Shown here: positions 36,516 through 46,224 of the stretch, one piece after another
Position numbering within the stretch: position 1 is the stretch's first letter
Layout of the letters: every line of letters starts with the position of its first letter
Origin: Blasia pusilla
Lineage: Eukaryota > Marchantiophyta > Marchantiopsida > Blasiales
Assembly: GCA_050084515.1 (NCBI GenBank)
Contig: CM114271.1
Coordinates: forward strand, 35,960,001 to 36,024,000
Direction: 5' to 3'
Length of the DNA: 64,000 nucleotides
Notes under the pieces: generated by a model
What the model saw: the letters and a program-made list of their open reading frames with translations, nothing else
Told to the model about the DNA's origin: nothing
The model's database searches: none
Translations under genes and position numbers: made by a program

Positions 36516-37703
36516 CTACAATTCCTTACTGTCGAATGGTTCTGCAGCGTCGGACCACACTTTCCGCCAGTAACCCAAAGGTTTGCTGAAGAGTTTATCT
36601 GCAGTGCTGAAATTTATTTCTTCCATCTTATCCACAGCAAGAGGGTATAGATCCAATTGACTCGATGCTATCTTAATACCGAAAGTAGGGGCGAAAGGAA
36701 AGTCGGAGCCGAAGGTGATTTGATTGTTTGGGATGAATGCGACAGTGCTAGGCAACGCTGAAGGGCTCGAAGCCAGGGCCGTGTCCACGTAAAAGCTCTT
36801 GAGCTGCTCCATCGTGATCTCGAGATTCCTCCTCGACAGGAAGGTCAAAGCACCTGCCATACGATACGCAGCGAAGGGCATGAATCCTCCAGAATGAGAC
36901 AGAATGAACTTAATGTTGGGATAGCGCCCGATGACATCTTTGAGCACCAGATTGGCTGCTGCGCGGGTGGTGTCCAGAAGGAAGTCCATCACGAAATCAG
37001 GAACTCCAGTGTCTTCAACATGCTCCGGTTTTGGTGGTACTGGTATGCTATTGGGATGAACAAAGACCACAGCGTCACGCGCATTCAGCACCTCCATCAA
37101 TGGATCAAATTTCTTACTGCCCAGATACTCTCCCTCGGAGTTGGCGAGAAGCACCACACCGGCAGCTTTCAGGGTGTCCAGAGCATAGATCGCTTCCGCG
37201 ATGGAACCCTCCACGTCTGGGAGCGTAAGCGTGGCCCAGAACTGGAAACGCCCTGGATGAGTCAAGGCCAACATGTGGCCATACTCGTTCAGCTTGCGGG
37301 CGAGCTTCCGGCCTGCGTCCAAGGTTTCACCCTCCAAACGAGCACCGGGTGCGGAGATGGCGACAATAGCTGTTTCAATGTGCAAATCATCCATGAGATT
37401 CAGGTGCTCTGAAACATTCCATTTCGGGATAGGTCTCCCCCCCGAGCTCAAGCCCTTTTGCTTCAAAATGTCGTAGTAGAACGGAGGAATGAAGTGTGCA
37501 TGAGTGTCGATCCTCCTGTCTGGAACAAAGATCCCTCTCTGCGCCTGTTCAACAACATTAATGGCTGAAGGAGATGCAGGTGAAAGCACAAAGTGTCTGA
37601 TCAATGCGAGAAGCACCAAGGCTCGCGTGACATAACGCCAGGTCGCAATTCTCTTCGTATCCTTACTTGGTTTTGAAATCTGCTGAGAACTTCTGGAGTC
37701 CAT
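36516..37703 (-). CDS. Membrane-anchored amidohydrolase-2 family protein
   Basis: Intronless 395-aa frame, ATG at 37703, TAG at 36516-36518, with an in-frame stop upstream near 37760. A longer GTG start at 37748 was rejected. Residues 24-41 ('YVTRALVLLALIRHFVLS') form one hydrophobic segment after a basic stretch, so a signal anchor or plastid-type targeting is possible. Residues 63-360 form an ACMSD/gamma-resorcylate decarboxylase-type TIM barrel (amidohydrolase family 2). 'DTHAHF' supplies H68 and H70, 'VVFVHP' H216, 'ILSHSGG' H270, and 'FGSDFPFAP' D334, the complete metal and catalytic set. Members cleave C-C or C-N bonds, often decarboxylating aromatic acids. The substrate here is unknown. 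All key residues are kept, so it is probably active. Confidence 0.88.
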   Translation of the reverse strand: MDSRSSQQISKPSKDTKRIATWRYVTRALVLLALIRHFVLSPASPSAINVVEQAQRGIFVPDRRIDTHAHFIPPFYYDILKQKGLSSGGRPIPKWNVSEHLNLMDDLHIETAIVAISAPGARLEGETLDAGRKLARKLNEYGHMLALTHPGRFQFWATLTLPDVEGSIAEAIYALDTLKAAGVVLLANSEGEYLGSKKFDPLMEVLNARDAVVFVHPNSIPVPPKPEHVEDTGVPDFVMDFLLDTTRAAANLVLKDVIGRYPNIKFILSHSGGFMPFAAYRMAGALTFLSRRNLEITMEQLKSFYVDTALASSPSALPSTVAFIPNNQITFGSDFPFAPTFGIKIASSQLDLYPLAVDKMEEINFSTADKLFSKPLGYWRKVWSDAAEPFDSKEL

Positions 37704-38547
37704 TTGGAAACCTACACTCTTGTGAAGCTCACCACCGACAGCGTCCACGAAATCCGCTTCTTAAGTACTTAAGAGATCTACAGACCGGTACCGATGAAGA
37801 ATACGACTGACCTCTACAATAGCGCTCACCGGCTACAGATTCGCTTCCTCTCCTTGTCCAGATGACGCTCGATCGAGGGATATAAGTCCTTCCCAATGCT
37901 TGATCGTTTAAATGTAAAACGCTCAAGCACCTTCCAAGCGTGTGAATCAAAGAGTCACGTGGAGACTCCGGGTTTAGTCAACTTGAGGAATCAGTGAAGA
38001 TTGCACCGAAGAGAGACCTCAGCAGCAAGGACGGCGCGGGAGTGCTGTGACAGTTGGTGAGGTGACGCGGAGCTTAGCTGGTAAGCTCAACACCCTCCGC
38101 CTAAACAACGCGTTCACCTAGACTCATCGCTCACCACCAAAGCTATCGGTGGAGTCTAGATAAATGTTCGAGTAAGTTCTGAAATCCGATTCTAACACAG
38201 ATCAGATGACTTCTGCTCTGCTGAAGGTCAGGATGACTCGATCTGTTGGGTCCGCCAAGTCGTAGACACTCATCACTTGCGGTTGATTTACGCTAGGACA
38301 GGATATCTGTCGTAGGACCTGCAATCGCCAGTGAATCTTCCGAGAAACGCTCACATCGTCGGCCTTCACAAACACGAGCTTGGGTAGTCTACCCAAAGAC
38401 TCTCCACCTCGTGGTCGTTGACGAGGGCCCTGGCCCAGTGAATGGGGCCCAGTCTGGCATGGCTACGCAATTTCATTATTTATGCTATACGGCACAGAGC
38501 ATCTTTTCATTCTCAGCCTGTCCCCGTGTGGGTCCCCTGGTCTAGAG

Positions 38548-38593
38548 TCTGGACCATGCCGGCCAGCCCGCGGGCTGCCCGGCATGGTCCAGA
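38548..38593. repeat. Snapback palindrome H8 (23-nt arms, no loop)
   Basis: The arms 38548-38570 and 38571-38593 ('tctggaccatgccggccagc...' and complement) pair with one mismatch and no loop. It is GC-rich and centred on 'cccgcggg'. Confidence 0.93.
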
Positions 38594-38719
38594 GTAAAAC
38601 TTTCTCCGTTCCTGGCGGGCTGCGACGTTGCTCGTGTGATTGAGGGTGCCCATTTGCTCAACCCTTGCACATTCACGTGCTGTTTCGAGGAAGGGCCAGG
38701 GAGGCACCAGGTGTCTAGA

Positions 38720-40590
38720 CTCTAGGGGATGACTTTAGGAGACCGTTGACGAAATCACAGGTTTCCAATCGAATGGTTGCTCCCGACGTTTTTCCCGGAG
38801 CCGACCGGTGAAATGGGCGGCCATGCAAACGGCTACCGGTTTACAGTTACGACGTTTCGTTAAGATCGTCTAAACTAAACTGGTGTGCGGTCACTTGGAA
38901 AGAAGATACTAACACCAGTGGAGGGAGTTAAGAAAAAATATTGGGAGTAAAGAAAAATATTAGCACTCCATGGAGAGTAGGAGAAAAAAATGAAGAGGAA
39001 CGGAGAGAATGAAGGGATAAAGTATTACTAACAAGAGTAGAGAAAAAAAAGTAGGAGGGAGTGGAGAGAGTAGACAACTACTAATAGAGAGTGGGTTGAG
39101 TCCACATGTCTTCATTAAATTGGCTCACATCCTACACTTGAGAAGTTAAAGGGAATAACTTGCATTCTACAACTTTAGCATGGGGCCATCATATTATATG
39201 GTAGGAGGAGAAAGAGAACCTCTTAATATGGCCTTATGGTAGGATCCATAATAATTAAGATACTTATTAATTAATTTTTAATTAATATGGATTCCTCCCT
39301 TTAAAAGGTAAAAGTGAGCTAGTGGAATATCGTCACATAAGATGGGCCTAAAGACATATCACAATGTTCCAATTTAACATGCTTCCCTCGTTTGATGACA
39401 CGGATTTTATCATTTTGACATTTTCATCTCTTAAGTTCATCAACCCACCACACGTTTCTAACCATACTCCATTGCAATCTCGAGTCTAAGAATGGGCCAT
39501 AGTATGATAGTAGGACCACACTTTTTGTGGATGTATGATAACCTCAATGCAATATGGGTAAGGGTTAAGTGTGTAAAGACTTAATTTCTCACTGGTTGTG
39601 ACAAACACGCCATATTCTGTTACAAACTCAAGGCTAAAAAGGGCCGTACACTCCCATAGTTTGACGCTCCACACTTTTTGTGGATATATGATTACCTTTA
39701 TCCAACATGGGTTTTAAGTGCGTTGTAGACTTAGCCCCTCTTAATATCTTATACACACTTATTACACTAGTGAGAGTGCTTGTGCATAAGTACGTACCTT
39801 CTATGTTTTTTTACTTTACAACACCATTACATAAGTCCATGTAAATATTATTATCACATCTCCTCATGACTTTGATGTCTCCAAACTCTACTCTATGTAT
39901 CCTCTAACCATGGACGGTAATGGGGCTCCAATCTTGATAGAAATTTATATGGATGCTAGAGGAAGCCCAATCTTAGAGAAAAAAATGTCCATGCATACAT
40001 TGAATTTGCTCCTATCTTAATAAGCAGGGAATTAATATTTTCAAATGGATCTTTCTGTTATAAAAAAAAGTTTCTCTTGTTTGGGAGTAGACATACTAAG
40101 AATGGTAACCCTTCCCTCCTCCTATTATAATATAGAAGACCTATTGCAAGTACATTTTATGAAACAATGGAGGACGAACAAGAAAAATGGAACCATTGGG
40201 AGGCGATTAGGTAGCACTTTTTTCAAAGGGGGATGAAGAAGCCTAGTTTGCACTTCTATATACAATAGATTATAGTTAATAGGTTAATGAGGGATTTTGA
40301 AAATTTAATAATTTACAATTCTCTTCCTCAAAATGGTCTACGGACTCAATGGAGGCTTATCTCCGGCCTTATGCCCATAATGTACTTACAAGTTAGAAGC
40401 TCCAATGCAATCTCATTCTTACCTTAAATGAATTTTGTCATCCTTCGGGGGGCGGGGGTAATTTAATTGCATAACGTTCAATTGTCTAAGTTCAAGGGAG
40501 TAACGAGAAAAAAAGTCAAGAAATTTTTGCATTTGCATAATTCTGTAGAGTTACCATCATATGATATATATTAATAAAATAATTTTTGTC
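38720..40590. other. Intergenic, no recognisable gene
   Basis: The first part is purine-rich ('gagagtagaga...' around 38930-39090), followed by AT-rich DNA. The pair 39500-39545 and 39620-39690 shares 'ccacactttttgtggat.tatgat', a small local repeat. There is no coding signal. Confidence 0.45.
39767..39790 (-). mobile_element. Decayed Helitron-like 3' terminus
   Basis: On the minus strand the sequence ends in TCTCACTAG before T, as at 15168 ('actagtgagaatgtccgtgc' there, 'actagtgagagtgcttgtgc' here, both plus-strand). The hairpin arms are partly eroded. No matching 5' end was found, so this is a terminal fragment only. Confidence 0.35.
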
Positions 40591-40591
40591 C

Positions 40592-40642
40592 AATTAAAGA
40601 ATCCTACTCTTTAGAGAATTTAAAGAGTAGGATTCTTCAATT
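40592..40642. repeat. Snapback inverted repeat H9 (22-nt arms)
   Basis: The arms 40592-40613 and 40621-40642 ('aattaaagaatcctactctt...' and complement) pair with one mismatch around a 7-nt loop. Confidence 0.93.
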
Positions 40643-40710
40643 ATCATTTTTTGGTTGAGAATCTCTAATATTTCAACAAAAAAAACCAAGATTCTTGATC
40701 AAACATTAGA

Positions 40711-40776
40711 ATTATCTAACCCTATATTGCATCACTGTGCCCTACTGCACCCTGATGCAATATAAGGTTAGATAAT
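40711..40776. repeat. Snapback inverted repeat H10 (24-nt arms)
   Basis: The arms 40711-40734 and 40753-40776 ('attatctaaccctatattgc...' and complement) pair with one mismatch around an 18-nt loop. The right arm overlaps the 5-bp target site (40774-40778) of the adjoining copia element, so the retrotransposon inserted at the foot of this hairpin. Confidence 0.93.
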
Positions 40777-40778
40777 CC

Positions 40779-41096
40779 TGTGGAAAACTGCTAAACAAAC
40801 ATAATTGATGGAAAACGGCTTTCACACACACACACACACACCACCATGGAGAACAATATTTGCAATGAGAGAATGAGTGGAGGCTGATCCTCTTCTCAAT
40901 TATATAGGGTATGTACAAGAAACCTTAACCCTATCCTTAACTATAGTCTCGAGTTAGCCTAATTATGATTAACTAACCCTAGTTAAGATAACCGTGCTTA
41001 ACTGACTAACCAAGATTAAGCTTCCCTACTTCGTGTGAGTGCCAAATGTAGCAGTTTAGGTGTCTCATGAGCTTGATTGTAACTCAATCTTCAATA
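40779..41096 (-). repeat. 3' LTR of the complete copia element
   Basis: 318 bp from TGTGGAAAAC to ...TTCAATA on the plus strand. On the element's strand it should start TG, but reads TATTGAAG, a point change of the terminal dinucleotide shared with the other LTR. It contains a (CA)n tract at 40821-40840 and a series of CCTAACCCTA/TTAACC words resembling telomere motifs (teloboxes) around 40925-40950. Confidence 0.93.
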
Positions 41097-41110
41097 TTCC
41101 CCCTCAAGCT
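41097..41110 (-). other. Polypurine tract of the complete copia element
   Basis: On the minus strand 'AAGCTTGAGGGGGAA' directly precedes the 3' LTR and would prime plus-strand DNA synthesis. Confidence 0.85.
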
Positions 41111-41112
41111 TA

Positions 41113-42943
41113 TATCGATATCTCTAACGCCTAAATCCTTTCTAAACATCTCAAACTTATCTCTAGATAATGCCTTTGTAAAGATATCAACAATTTGGTA
41201 ATCCGTACCTATATACACAAGATCAATTTCTTCTGCAAGCACTTTCTCTCTGATAAAATGATAATGCACCTCAACATGCTTTGTACGAGCATGAAACACA
41301 GGGTTATTAGCAAGCTTGATGCTACTAATATTTTCTGCATATATTACACTAGGTCCTAAGTTACTAACACCAATCTCAACAAGTAATCGATAAAGCCACA
41401 CCGCTTCACATGCTGCATTGGTTGCTCCTCTGTACTCAGCCTCTGTTGAAGATAAAGCAAATGTGGGTTGCTTCTTTGAAGCCCAACTTATAGATGCGCT
41501 TCCCAAAGTAAATGAATAACCAGATGTGGAGTGTTGATCAGACATGCTTCTTGCCCAATTAGCATTTGTGAATCCTTGTAATTGAAAACTCGGAGAAGGT
41601 TCAAATTGAAGCCCAAATTGAATAGAGAATTTCACATACCGCATAATCCTCCTCACAGCAACAAGGTGAGGTTTTCGAGGTGCTTGCATAAACTAGCTCA
41701 CTAGGCCAACAACATAGCTCAAATCTCGTCTGGTTATACTTAGATAGATCAAACTTCCAACCATGCGCCTATACATATTAGAAACTGCAAGCAGCTCTCC
41801 TTCATCGACTCTTTGCTTTACACTCTGGTCTAACGGTATAGAGATTGGCTTACAAGCCGTCATACCATATTTTGAAAGCATATGAAGAGCATATTGTCGT
41901 TGTAGTAACCACATACTCTCTCCAACCTTGATTAACTCAATACCAAGGAAGTATTTGAGTTCTCCGAAGTCCTTCATATCAAATTCTCCTTGTAAATTAA
42001 GCTTGACTTGTTCTACCATTTCTTCAGTACTCCCAGTAATCAAGAGATCACCAACATACAACACAATGAGAACTGTGTGATCTTATCCTCTCAAGATATA
42101 TAACGAGGAGTCAGAATCACATATCTTAAAATCCAACTCTTGTAGGACGTATGTAATCTTGCTAAAAGAAGCTCTTGGAGCTTGTTTGAGCATGTATAGA
42201 GCTTTCTTCAACCTGTATACGGGAAATGGAAACTTGGGATGCTCGTATCCAGATGGTTAAGTCATATATACCTCCTCGTATAGATCTCCATTGAAGAAGG
42301 CATTCTTGACGTCCATGTGATGTAATCTCCACTTCTTACTTACTGCAACTGTAACCATTGTTCTCGTAGTCACCATCTTTGCAACACAGCTAAATTTTTC
42401 CTCATAATCGATATCATATTGTTGTGCATAGCCCTTAGCCACTAATCTCACTTTGTATCTGTTAATTGTACCATCTTGATTGCGCTTGATTTTGTAAATC
42501 CATTTGCAACCAATAGCTTCCTTACCGGAAGGTATATCAAGCAGCTCCCATGTTTGTTGATGTCTTAATAGAGCAAGCTCTTCCTCCATAGCTTCAATCC
42601 ATTTGACTTTACTTGCAGCTTCTTCAAAAAAACTCGGCTCCTGCTGTTGAAGGGTAGTCATCCTATATGCATGATATGTCGCAAGGAAACCTTCATTTCT
42701 GAATCTATGAACTTGATATGTAACTCTACTTGATCTACAAAGTTGTTGTTTAGAGGTAGATGCCTGTGACACCTCACTCGAGCTCTCACTAGTGTCAATA
42801 GACTGAATATGTACTCTTCCCGTCCATGGACTCACAAATTTAATTGATAAATCTAGGACCTCTCCTAATCTTGCACTAGTACTTGGGGAAGTTGAAGACA
42901 ATGTCTGTTGGTTTATAGTCATATTCTCCCCCTCAACAGACAA
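41113..42943 (-). pseudogene. Copia RT-RNase H, broken
   Basis: Four parts in order on the minus strand. RT N-terminus at 42257-42943 shows 'KWIEAMEEELALLRHQQTWE', 'GCKWIYKIKRNQDG', 'RYKVRLVAKGYAQQ', and 'MDVKNAFFNGDL' with its first catalytic Asp. A broken stretch (42065-42256) still reads 'YMLKQAPRASF'. RT C-terminus at 41693-42064 shows 'VLYVGDLLITG', where the second RT catalytic motif YVDD has Asp changed to Gly. RNase H at 41113-41689 shows 'GFTNANWA', 'SSTEAEYRG' and 'HARTKHVEVHYHFIRE'. The missing catalytic Asp and the stops make it inactive. Confidence 0.9.
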
Positions 42944-43338
42944 GTTTAAAGGTGGAATAGGCTCAGATGGAGCATACCATGACTTTAGCTGATCAAAGAC
43001 AACATCCCGACTAATAATAAGCTGCCTAGAAGATGGAATATAGCACTGATACCCCTTAGTTCCATCAGCATAGCCAATGAAGATACATCTTTCAGACTTG
43101 GGGTCTAATTTCTGACGTCTCTCTTAGAAGGAACATGAGCATAACAGATACAACCAAATACTTTCAAGAAAGAAAAATCAGGTTTACTTCATGTGAAGAC
43201 TTCAAATGGAGTTTTATCATGAACTCCTGCTGTTGGAGTTCGGTTGATTAAGAAGACTGCACATGCTATTGCCTCTACCCAATACACCTTAGGCATGTTC
43301 TTCTCATTCAACATGGCTCTTGCCGCTTCAGTAATATG

Positions 43339-44010
43339 TCAATTTTTCCTCTCAACCACTCCATTTTGTTGTGGAGTGTAACGGCAAGTCACTTGATGTT
43401 GGATGCCATTCTGACGTAAATAGTCATCAAACTCTATTGAAAGATACTCTCCTCCTCCATCACAACGCAATTTTAGAATGTGTTGTCTAGTCTGTTTCTT
43501 TACTAGAACTCTAAATGTTTGGAACACTGAGAATACCTCTGACTTGGCTTTCAAAAAGTATACCCATATATACCTAGAGAAGTCATAAGTATATGAAACA
43601 AAGTACTGGAAACCACTAAGGCTATGTTGTGATGCTGTCCACACATCACTGTGGATCAACTCCAATATCTTGGATGCTCTTCTACCTTGCTTTGGAAAAG
43701 GAAATCTAGCTTTTTTTCCAAATTGGCAAGCAGGACACACCTCTAACGTAGGAAGACTTGCTAATTTAGGGAGTCCCATTACTATATTAGATGATGAAAG
43801 ACTCTGTAATCTTTGAAGATTCATAGGTCCAATTCTTTTATGCCACACATTTAGATTTGTAACTTGTTGGCCGGTTTGACCATACATTGATGTTTGAATC
43901 TCTGGCATAGAAACATCTAATTTGAACATTCTGCTAGATCTAGTTCCTTTGGCTATCGTAGTCTGATCATTCATTATTTCAGTGAAACAACCATCTGCGT
44001 TAAACTTCAT
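43339..44010 (-). pseudogene. Copia integrase domain
   Basis: A zinc-binding HHCC region opens the fragment: 'WHKRIGPMNLQRL' lacks the second His (normally G-H), and 'CPACQFGKKARFPF' keeps both Cys. The DDE core follows: 'IHSDVWTASQHSLSGFQYFV' with the first Asp, 'LKLRCDGGGEYLS' with the second Asp, and 'TPQQNGVVERKN' with the Glu. Upstream 44010-44400 carries broken protease-linker sequence. Downstream to 42943 the frame is interrupted. Catalytic residues are present, but the zinc motif is damaged. Confidence 0.88.
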
Positions 44011-44399
44011 TTGATAACCCTGTTCTACTATCTGTCCTACAGAGATCAGATTTCTTGCAATGGTAGGAACATAGAGAACATTTCCAAGAGCACAAAGACC
44101 ATCTGATGCTATTGGAACTTTACCGGTATGCGTTATATGATGCAGAGTGTCATCTTATGTGAGCACAATTGTAGGATCTTTCACCGGCTCCAAACTACTG
44201 AACCATTTTGCTTGTGAGGTCATGTGATTTTATGCACCGGAGTTAATGTACCAATCTGTTGTCTAGTCTTTCTTGACCATTGCTCCCATATGATGAGTCA
44301 TGACCAAGACATGCTCCGTTTGTGAATGTTGCTGTTTTTGGTACTGCTCTTGATGTTGTTGCTCCACATAGTTTTGTTGTTGTAAGGCTCCTGTTCTCA

Positions 44400-45269
44400 T
44401 ATCTGCCTTCTTCTTGAAGCAAAACTTTGCATAGTCACCCTTTATCTCACAGTAATTGCAAGATCCAGGGACCCTCTGCTGTTGACCTCGACCCCAACGG
44501 TTTCCACCATCACCGCCATGTGATTGTGTCTGATACTAGTTCGTAGTTGATTGAGTGACGTTATATTGAGTGCCTCTTCCTCCATATGCTTGATATCCAC
44601 CACGACCACGGAAGTTTTTGCCATGACCCCTGCCTCTGTTTGATCCATAACTTGCAAATAGCGCACTCTCTTGCAGACTAGACGAGCTACCGCTGCCTAT
44701 TAGATGCATCTCTTCATTGATCAACAGAGGAACTAAATTTGAAAGGTTGGATACTTCTCTCTCACAGAGATATAGGTCTCAAAGGACTTGTAATCCTTTG
44801 GAAGGCCTTGAAGAGTGAATAAGATCAGATCATCATCTTCTACTGTTACTCCAATGCTATTCAACTGATCAACAATATGTCTGATACTCAAAATATAATC
44901 ATTGATCCTCTGCGATCCTTTCCTCACTTCGTTCAATTTCTGTTTCAATTGAAGCTTTCTGGCCTTTATAGATGTTTGGAACAGCTTTTCCAATGCATCC
45001 CAGGCCTCCTTCGGAATATCAACATCTTGGATTTGATCTATCATTGGCGAACTGATTGTTATTGAAATGTAGTGGATTACTTGCCTTGCGCGTTTGTTCC
45101 AAGCGCGAACATTCAAGTCTGTTGAGTCATCTTCTGGCTTGGCCTCATCACATGTGACAAGCTCCCATAGTTCTTGATCCATGAGAAATTGTTTCATGCG
45201 AAACTTCAAGACATTGTAATTATGCTTGTTTAGCTTCTCGTCTATGATTGCTGCTCATAAATACTCCAT
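44400..45269 (-). pseudogene. Copia gag with zinc knuckle, broken
   Basis: The gag frame starts at ATG 45269 and meets TGA at codon 5 (45255-45257). It then continues open with 'EKLNKHNYNVLKFRMKQF', 'LWELVTCDEAKPEDDST', 'ISSPMIDQIQDVDIPKEAWD' and 'VEDDDLILFTLQGLPKDYKS', a UBN2-type retrotransposon gag. After a break near 44733 come Gly/Arg-rich 'GSNRGRGHGKNFRGRGG' and the nucleocapsid knuckle 'CNYCEIKGDYAKFC', where the CX2CX4HX4C histidine is replaced by Asp. The same gag is better aligned in the truncated element at 50.6-53 kb. Confidence 0.87.
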
Positions 45270-45659
45270 GATAAACGATTTCACTCACAAAAAATGCAAT
45301 TTAAGGTTTTCTATTGCTCCAATGGAAGCGTAGACCACTCTTTCACAAAAATTGATGTGAAATTTTCCAAAATTGATCAATTGTATGAAGGAACTAGTCG
45401 AAATTGGCCTATAGAGAGCAAACTACACAAATTTTCTTCACTAATTGCACTTTCCTACACTAAAATTGATGACGCAGGAGCTCAGAGTGTCAGAATCGAC
45501 CGAGAAAGCCCTAAAAAATGCCTCTAAAGTTTTATCACCATCAAAGCTCCACTTGAAATCTGCACCCATTGAGCTCTGAATAAAGTTTCCTTCTCCCAAA
45601 TTGAAAATTTTCCTTCTCTTGCCTCTCTTCTCTCTTCAAACACCAAGAATTTCAAGTGA

Positions 45660-45683
45660 TGTTCTCCTCCCGCTGTGATACAA
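45660..45683 (-). other. Primer binding site of the complete copia element
   Basis: On the minus strand 'TTGTATCACAGC' follows the 5' LTR directly. It matches the plant copia primer site TGGTATCAGAGC (complement of initiator tRNA-Met) with two changes. Confidence 0.7.
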
Positions 45684-45997
45684 TGTGGAAAACTACTAAA
45701 CTAGTATAACTCGTGGAAAACGACTTTTACACACACACACATCACCATGGAGAACGAAATTTGCAATGAGAGAATGAGTGGAGGCTGGTCCTCTTCTCAA
45801 TTATATAGGGTATGTACGAGAAACCCTAACCCTATCCTTAACCATAATCTCGAGTTAGCCTAACTGCGATTAACTAACCCTAGTTAAGATAACCTTGCTT
45901 AACTGACTAATCAAGATTAAGCTTCCCTACTTCGTGTGAGTGCCAAATGTAGCAGTTCACGTGTCTCATGAGCTTGACTGTAATGCAAACTTCAATA
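45684..45997 (-). repeat. 5' LTR of the complete copia element
   Basis: 314 bp, aligning end to end with 40779-41096. The (CA)n tract is shorter, and the telomere-like words 'aaaccctaaccctatcc' are intact at 45817-45835. The putative promoter would lie within this LTR reading toward lower coordinates. Confidence 0.93.
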
Positions 45998-46011
45998 AAT
46001 CCTAGTAACGC

Positions 46012-46150
46012 TACTCCATAAACCACCTAGGTCATATTACTATGACTCCTCCGAAGGCTAAGTCGAAACCATCAATCTAGGCTTCTCCTCATTCAAGGGG
46101 GTCGATCAAATTAATGGTGCCGAGAGAAGTGGATGTTGAGAATTCAACAA
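46012..46150 (-). repeat. Fragment of 3' LTR of the second copia element
   Basis: Starts TGTTGAATTCTCAACATCC on the minus strand, directly after the polypurine tract, and is cut off at the target duplication of the first element. Its continuation is not obvious left of 40774, so further deletion or rearrangement is likely. Confidence 0.55.
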
Positions 46151-46224
46151 CCCCCCCTTAATATCCACTCTTGGGTGGACTAGTGTCTTGGACCGATGCC
46201 AAGACCATTCAGATGTCGTTGAAG

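Larger units (their letters stand above)
40774..46002 (-). mobile_element. Complete but inactive Ty1/copia LTR retrotransposon
   Basis: A 5.2-kb element with LTRs at 40779-41096 and 45684-45997, flanked by the same 5-bp target duplication AATCC (40774-40778 and 45998-46002). Read on the minus strand the order is 5' LTR, primer site, gag, zinc knuckle, integrase, RT, RNase H, polypurine tract, 3' LTR. Integrase before RT defines copia. Roughly 30 differences between the LTRs by eye show an insertion of some age. Gag has an in-frame stop at codon 5, several frames are broken, and the RT catalytic block reads YVGD, so the element cannot move on its own. Confidence 0.93.

Noticed and set aside
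37704-37748. Longer amidohydrolase start at GTG
   Set aside because: Not an ATG; the ATG at 37703 precedes the hydrophobic segment, and a stop lies just upstream of the GTG.
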